Notes under the pieces: model-generated | The model's input: the letters and a program-made list of their open reading frames with translations, nothing else | Database searches by the model: none | What the model was told of the DNA's origin: nothing | Source: Tulasnella sp. 424 | Lineage: Eukaryota > Basidiomycota > Agaricomycetes > Cantharellales > Tulasnellaceae | DNA length: 64,000 bases | Direction: 5' to 3' | Assembly: GCA_019633425.1 (NCBI GenBank) | Contig: WSUB01000183.1 | Coordinates: forward strand, 1-64,000 | Program-made: the position numbers and the translations under genes | Shown: one piece after another, positions 59,031 through 64,000 of the stretch | How the letters are laid out: each line of letters opens with the position of its first letter | Position numbering within the stretch: the stretch's first letter is position 1

Positions 59031-61269
59031 ATGCAAGTCGGTAGAAGCGACGAAGCGGACCCTTGTTCCGCTGGGTCCGATCCAGGAAGTACACCCTCAA
59101 CAAGCAGCAGATTAGTACGTCCCTCCCGAACCATAGCGAATAAATATAATTGCTCACCAAAGACTATGTCATTACAGCGGGAGAAGCTTCAGATACTTGC
59201 AGAATGGCGAATCGATCCAGCCTCGATCGAATTTGAGGAAGACGCCGACGAGTTCCGCGGAGGACATGCCACGGTTTCACGAGCGTTCTTGGTTTCTACT
59301 TCAAGTACTGAAAACATCGTCAATAATTCAGTACAGACCGGACGCCAGAGCAACTCTGATGATGAAGACTCTGGCACGCGAAAGGTCTGTTCCATTCCGA
59401 CTCTCCTATGCAGTATTTCCGAGAGCAATTAGTTGAACGACTCGTCTACTCCAACCCACTAGACCGTAGCGATTAAGAAACTGAAGATCGAGAACGGAAA
59501 GGACAAGGAGCGAATATTGGGAGTGAGAACGACTTAGCTAATCACGTTATTCTTTCGTACAACGCTGAGCCCCTCATAGCTGGCAATAAGGGAAGCAGGA
59601 TTCTTAACTCAACTTTCTCACCTAAACGTTACGAAGCTTGAAGGATTTGTTGAAGACCTATCGGAGGATAGGGTCTGGCTGGTCTTTCCTTGGGCAGACA
59701 ACGGGAATTTAAAGGACTTCGTTGCGTCGGAGGAATGGGAAATCCCCGAACGAGTCTCACTGGTAAGATCAGAAAACTGCACTTTGAACCATTCTCAGTA
59801 AGATCCGTTACGCTAGATTCGCGATGTGACAAGAGGAGTGGAGTACCTTCATACTCAGGACCCGCCGATATACCACGGCGACCTCAAATCGGTCGGTCCG
59901 GATTTTACTGTGAATGACATCCGGCAAGCTTAACCCTGCATTACTTAGGTCAATGTGCTAGTGAACTCAAAGTATCGAGCAGTAATTACGGACTTTGGCT
60001 CCGCCCGTCGCCTGGCAAAAAGAGAACCTACCGAGCACCCCCGGGTGGACGAGAGCGAAACTCGAGCGCAGCCAGAACTGTTACTCGAGACGAAGTTCTG
60101 TGAAGCCACCAATACTTTGACGCTGACAGGAAATAAGTACACACTACGCTGGGCTGCTCCAGAGCTGCTTAGGGACGATGAACCTGGGTTATGGAGCGAT
60201 ATCTGGGCATTGGGCTGGATATTTTATGAGGTATACCAAGGTTCAGAAATTGTACTCGACGGAGCTTACAATGCGCCCTGAAACAGGTTATGACCAATGC
60301 CATTCCGTTTCAAAATGTCCAAAAGGATTCGGTCGTTGTCATACATGTCATTCAGGGAAACCTCCCATCCGCCGCTGATCACACCTGTATGGTGTTGATG
60401 CGGGCACTTTACTCCCTTATGATCACATGCTGGAACATCGATCCCAGCAAGCGGCCAACAGCTGAGGATTGTAGCAAGTCAATGCGTTGGATGGTAAGTG
60501 GTGCTGGTTTGTCGGTTATTTGTACACAATTCGACCTATGATCATATAGCCGATGGTTGTTCCGGGTCCGCGACGGGTCTCCAATCCATCGGGTTCCCGA
60601 ACTCGCTCTCCTCAGCTTCTTATAAAGCTGGGAAGCATGCATCGAACTCAAAATGACTATATCAACGCCTCAAAATATTACACCGAAGCCTTGGATATCT
60701 GTACTGGCTCCGCTGACAATGCACAGAGGGCTGAGGCTCTCTTTCGCCTAGGCAAGGTGCGGATGCATCAAAAGCAGTACGATGAAGCCGTTACGCTCTA
60801 CTCGGAAGCCGCCCAGATCTTCGCCAACATGGGCAACAAAGAGGGGAGAGCCGAAACTTTGCTTGGCCTTGCTCATGTGCATCGGCGTCAAGATCAGTAC
60901 AGCGACGCCATTACGTTCTACTCCGAGGCCATCCAAATCTTGACCGACATCGGCGACAACTACAGGAGAGGCCACCCTCTCTGGGGTCTCGCTGATGTGC
61001 ATCGGCTTCAAAAGCAGTACATCCAGGCCGCTGAGCTCTTCTCTGAAACTCTGCAGATTTATACCGACAATGGTGATCGAAACGGAAGAGCCCGGGCTCT
61101 GGATGGCCTCGCTAGGGTCCACAGAGACCAGGGTCAGCACGAAGACGCAATACGCCTTTACGAGCAAGCTGCTGGAATTTATGAAGAAATCGGACGGACC
61201 TCGTATGCGGCTAATGCATTAGGATGCGCCGCTGACGCCCGTCGAAAACTCGAATCAGAGGCCGAATAA
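59031..61269 (+). CDS. Kinase-TPR protein K5
   Basis: Eight exons (59031-59114, 59178-59384, 59463-59522, 59580-59762, 59817-59891, 59949-60230, 60287-60493, 60550-61269) splice in frame to 605 residues, all sites intact. Kinase landmarks RGGHATV, VAIKK, HGDLKS, DFGSAR, AAPELL and WSDIWALGW are present. The N-lobe has LAIREAGFLTQLSHLNVTKLEGF, where its paralogues have LALREAGFLTQLSHENVIKLEGF. The C-terminal exon gives five 40-residue TPRs. K5 and K4 look the closest pair in the TPR exon (same RALYSLMITCWNIDPSKRPTAEDCSKSM end of the kinase). Same inferred role as the others: cytosolic signalling kinase with TPR-bound partners. Confidence 0.9.
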
Positions 61270-61529
61270 CAAGGTCTCGCCGGGACATTTCGAGACCGAC
61301 CGAGATTTTCTTCTTCATACCACACTGTAATTCATGACATACATGTTGCTACTCCATATTGTGAGCTACGTATCCTGTTGGCTACGATTTTGGTACTCTT
61401 GTATCTTGTTCCTTCGACCCATTCGAATCGATTAGTAAACCTGTCGTCTGGAAAGTCGTATCATGCGCACTTACTTCATCACGTTTCCTCTCATCTTAGT
61501 GACTCGAAGCTGGATAAAGCCGCTATAGA

Positions 61530-62110
61530 GCGACGTCTCTTAGCGGATGAAGTGTAACTTACGTTCACGGTTCGAGTCTGCCGGCCGTTCAACCACTGGA
61601 CCCTTGCAGTCGAAATCAAACCAAAGTGTAAACATTCAAACGGTTGTCACTGTGGAACTATTTCAAGGGGGTTTCGAAACTGGTTCCTCCTTATGGCGCC
61701 GCGTGTCCTTGTATAAAGTCCATTGGGGCGTATTGAATCCCGTTGACGATCCAAACCGGACTCTTTCCCCGGATGATCGAGCATAACCACGGTAAGGACG
61801 GTTAAATCGATGTTAGCATCAGAGAAACATAAGAGGCAAGCAAGCTGAAGTACTGGTAGAGCTCCAGAGAAAAGGGGCATGCAGAACAGCTATGAGAATG
61901 GCGGAGGAGACTTGGAGACGGAAAAACGAATGACCGGGATAACAGAAGAAGGAAAGACAGGAAAGCAGCCGAGCGAAAACGAAGTCTATTGTCTATTGTC
62001 TATTGGATTACATGGAACGGCGAATGAACGCGTATGGTAGATAGAGAAAATATCCTTGAGAGTGCCAGACATTTTCCGATGGCTTAGCGGATCAGTTGCA
62101 GCTTTGGCCG
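61530..62110. repeat. Element R, copy R5 (complete, inverted relative to R1)
   Basis: Complete copy of element R downstream of K5, from the GAGCGACGTCTCTTAGCGGAT end to the ATTTTCCGATGGCTTAGCGGAT end, the same limits as R1 read on the other strand. It is followed by a fragment of the secreted-protein gene. Confidence 0.75.
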
Positions 62111-62139
62111 CGCACATAACTGTTTACGACCACCATTCC

Positions 62140-63060
62140 ATCCGGTTTCCCAACCAGCATCGGGCCAAGTTCAGCCTCCGGATGCCATTAATCAATTCGG
62201 CCGAGCAGAATCTGGCGTTCACCAGACCATAGTGGGATGGTTGTCGAGATCCCAGTTGGAGGGCTCGTCGGTGCCGCGTCTGGCTCTCTCTCCAACTCCT
62301 CGCGGGTCAGTCCGTCGGGGCGGCTCAAGCTGCGGACGGGAACATTCCGGTAGCTAGTGCCCGTTGTGCACGTAACAGAAGCGCCGCAAGAGTTTAACTA
62401 GATAGAAATGCACCACGTAGTAAGCAAAAGTTGACCCCCAGAATTGACGCCGTAGATGTGCTGTGAATAGGTATGCTCTGTGTGATCTTCACGACTTCGG
62501 GTACAGTAAACCTCTATACAATTACCGTCAAAGTAAAGTATTGCCGTGCTAACAAAACTACGTCTAAACTGTCTAAGATCTACGCTACTATGCTGGAGGG
62601 GAGATGAGGAGCGGCTGTCCCTTTAGGAATGTTCTGCGTCGCTGAGGCCGACGGATCGGTGGAGCTCGAGGCGGAGAGAGTGGATGATGGGACAACCATG
62701 GAACTAACAGTAGAAGCGGTTGGAACCGTCATTGAAGTCGAGCTGACGTTGTCGTCAGCTGGATCCTTGCCCTCAGTTCCGTCGTCCTCACTACCCTGAT
62801 CGTCCTCGCCATCATCATCGTCACCGTTCTCCCCATCCGCGTCGTCGTTGCCTGAAGCGGATTTTGCGGAATTGGTCGACGTTCGGGTTTCCTGGCGAGC
62901 TAGGAGCGACCGAAGAGACCGCCGAAGTTGGGTTAGGTGGCTAAAGATGACGATGCCGAGGGAGAGGCATAATTAGGAGCACTAAGAATGCCGAAAGTCG
63001 AGCCCGCCGCGTTCCCGTCCTTGTCGACGATGGGGAGGCTTCCCAGCATGCCACTTCCAG
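62140..63060. pseudogene. Rearranged fragments of the secreted Ser/Gly/Ala-rich protein gene
   Basis: Two pieces of the gene at 44548-46684. 62140-62370 is in plus orientation and matches its middle (QPASGQVQPPDAINQFGQAVSG region). About 62590-63060 is in minus orientation and matches its C-terminal part (GSLPIVGKDGNAAG to the acidic run and the end). So the copy holds an internal inversion with breakpoints between 62380 and 62590 and near 63060. Confidence 0.75.
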
Positions 63061-63199
63061 GGAAGAAGCTCGGGAGTACACTCGAATAGTAAACTCCGGA
63101 CTTGAGTTCGACCTTTACGAGCTCCCAAGGGATGGCACTCACGTAGTATTCGGTCTGACTCAAGTCTTTTAAACAAATATCATTCTCAGGGCATTGCTT

Positions 63200-63660
63200 T
63201 ACAGATCCAGTCCAACCACAGTCCTCTGTTGAAAAGGTTCAGACCGCGAGCTTCTACTAGCGGGTGACGTGACGAACTCACGAAAGCAAGCTTTACAAAG
63301 AGTAGCAATTGGTCGAACGTCGGTAGTAGCGTTAGACGTTGAAGTATCTGTGGTGGTGGTGGTGGCGGCGGCGGCGGTACTCTGAGGTCTCGAGGAGGCT
63401 CTTGTCGTCGCAGCCTTGCCAAGGTTAGGCGTGGTGGTGGTTGTGCTGCTCGTGCTCGACGAGCTGCTAGGTGGGCAGCCTATTGGGTACATCTAGGGAG
63501 GCAAAGTCTCGTCGTTATAGTTGTCGGCGAGTTCGGGTCCCAGGAACGGAGGTCGTCTTTGACGAAACCGTGTCGTTCGCAGCGCTCGACTCGGACGCTT
63601 GTGGTACATCTGCAGACAACGACTAACGAGCACAAACGGGGGTTAGTTAGACGATGTCCG
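63200..63660 (-). pseudogene. Ser/Thr-rich ORF, copy ST3 (interrupted)
   Basis: Minus-strand relative of ST1 and ST2. The Trp codon of the PPWMYP segment reads TAG here, so the upstream SAD-x-PQASES part and the downstream MYPIGCPPSSSSSTS part are separated by a stop. The Thr/Ala run comes from a triplet repeat at 63350-63376. The downstream frame is open to LDL, longer than in the other copies. Confidence 0.45.
63350..63376. repeat. GGT/GGC triplet microsatellite
   Basis: GGT triplets followed by GGC triplets, encoding a Thr/Ala run in ST3 on the minus strand. Confidence 0.75.
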
Positions 63661-64000
63661 CTTTCAAGACGGGATACTTACATTACTTGTGTGCATGCAG
63701 AGATCAGTGTCTTCCTCGCTTTAGTCAGGGAACACGAAGGACCCGATGGAGTCCATAACGAGTGTCGCCGCCCACACCATGAGCCCAGATATTGTAAGGA
63801 ATGGTTATGTTGTTGACGTTTCCTTGATGTCTGATGAGTGCGCGATGGTGACCCGCTCGGAGTGAGGGTCGACTTTTTTGAGAGCTTCGGCCTCGCTCGT
63901 TGAGCCGGGATGAGATGCTCGCGCTTGAACTTTGAGGGTTCCAAATGCGAGCGAGGAGGGAGAGGCTTGAATAGAAACCGGTTTGACGTGCTGAGGAGGA

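Overview
This window is nuclear DNA of a filamentous fungus, most likely an agaricomycete basidiomycete. The genes are compact and cut by many 45-70 nt GT-AG introns, and spliced models restore full-length eukaryotic housekeeping proteins: mitochondrial uL2, centrin, beta-COP, Fip1, ATP synthase subunit e and an RbAp46/48-type WD40 protein. HGDLK-type kinases fused to TPRs and a CBM1-only secreted protein fit this group. The exact genus cannot be settled from the sequence. All exon models below were made by eye and checked for reading phase across every junction.

Layout. 1-4140: two tandem copies of a ~2.1 kb unit, each with a TATA box and an intact four-exon gene for a small beta-rich protein. 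4663-6610: a coiled-coil protein (minus). 6785-15650: a duplicated block in which two kinase-TPR genes (K1, K2, minus) lie downstream of HAT2 sequence; the HAT2 next to K2 is intact, the one next to K1 is a 3' fragment fused to a piece of another gene. 17165-27196: ordinary single-copy genes: mitochondrial uL2 (+), a TBC Rab-GAP (-), an unknown Ser/Glu-rich protein (+), a CBM1-only secreted protein (+), a tyrosine phosphatase (-) and centrin (+). 27370-36000: three decaying copies of a unit made of a small unknown gene (+) and a quinone-oxidoreductase gene (-), next to ATP synthase subunit e (-), which also has a remnant in the first unit. 37091-43973: FIP1 (+) and SEC26/beta-COP (-), convergent. 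44548-64000: a second accessory region made of repeating units [secreted Ser/Gly/Ala-rich protein - Ser/Thr-rich ORF - kinase-TPR gene - noncoding element R]. It holds K3, K4 and K5 (all plus), and an intact but divergent ubiquitin gene (minus) just upstream of K5. The array runs off the right edge.

How it fits together. The housekeeping genes form a stable core. The accessory DNA on both sides is built from local segmental duplication: five paralogous kinase-TPR genes with identical intron positions (four intact, K3 truncated at the C terminus) travel with the same upstream and downstream sequence. No transposase, reverse transcriptase, tRNA, rRNA or CRISPR array was recognised.
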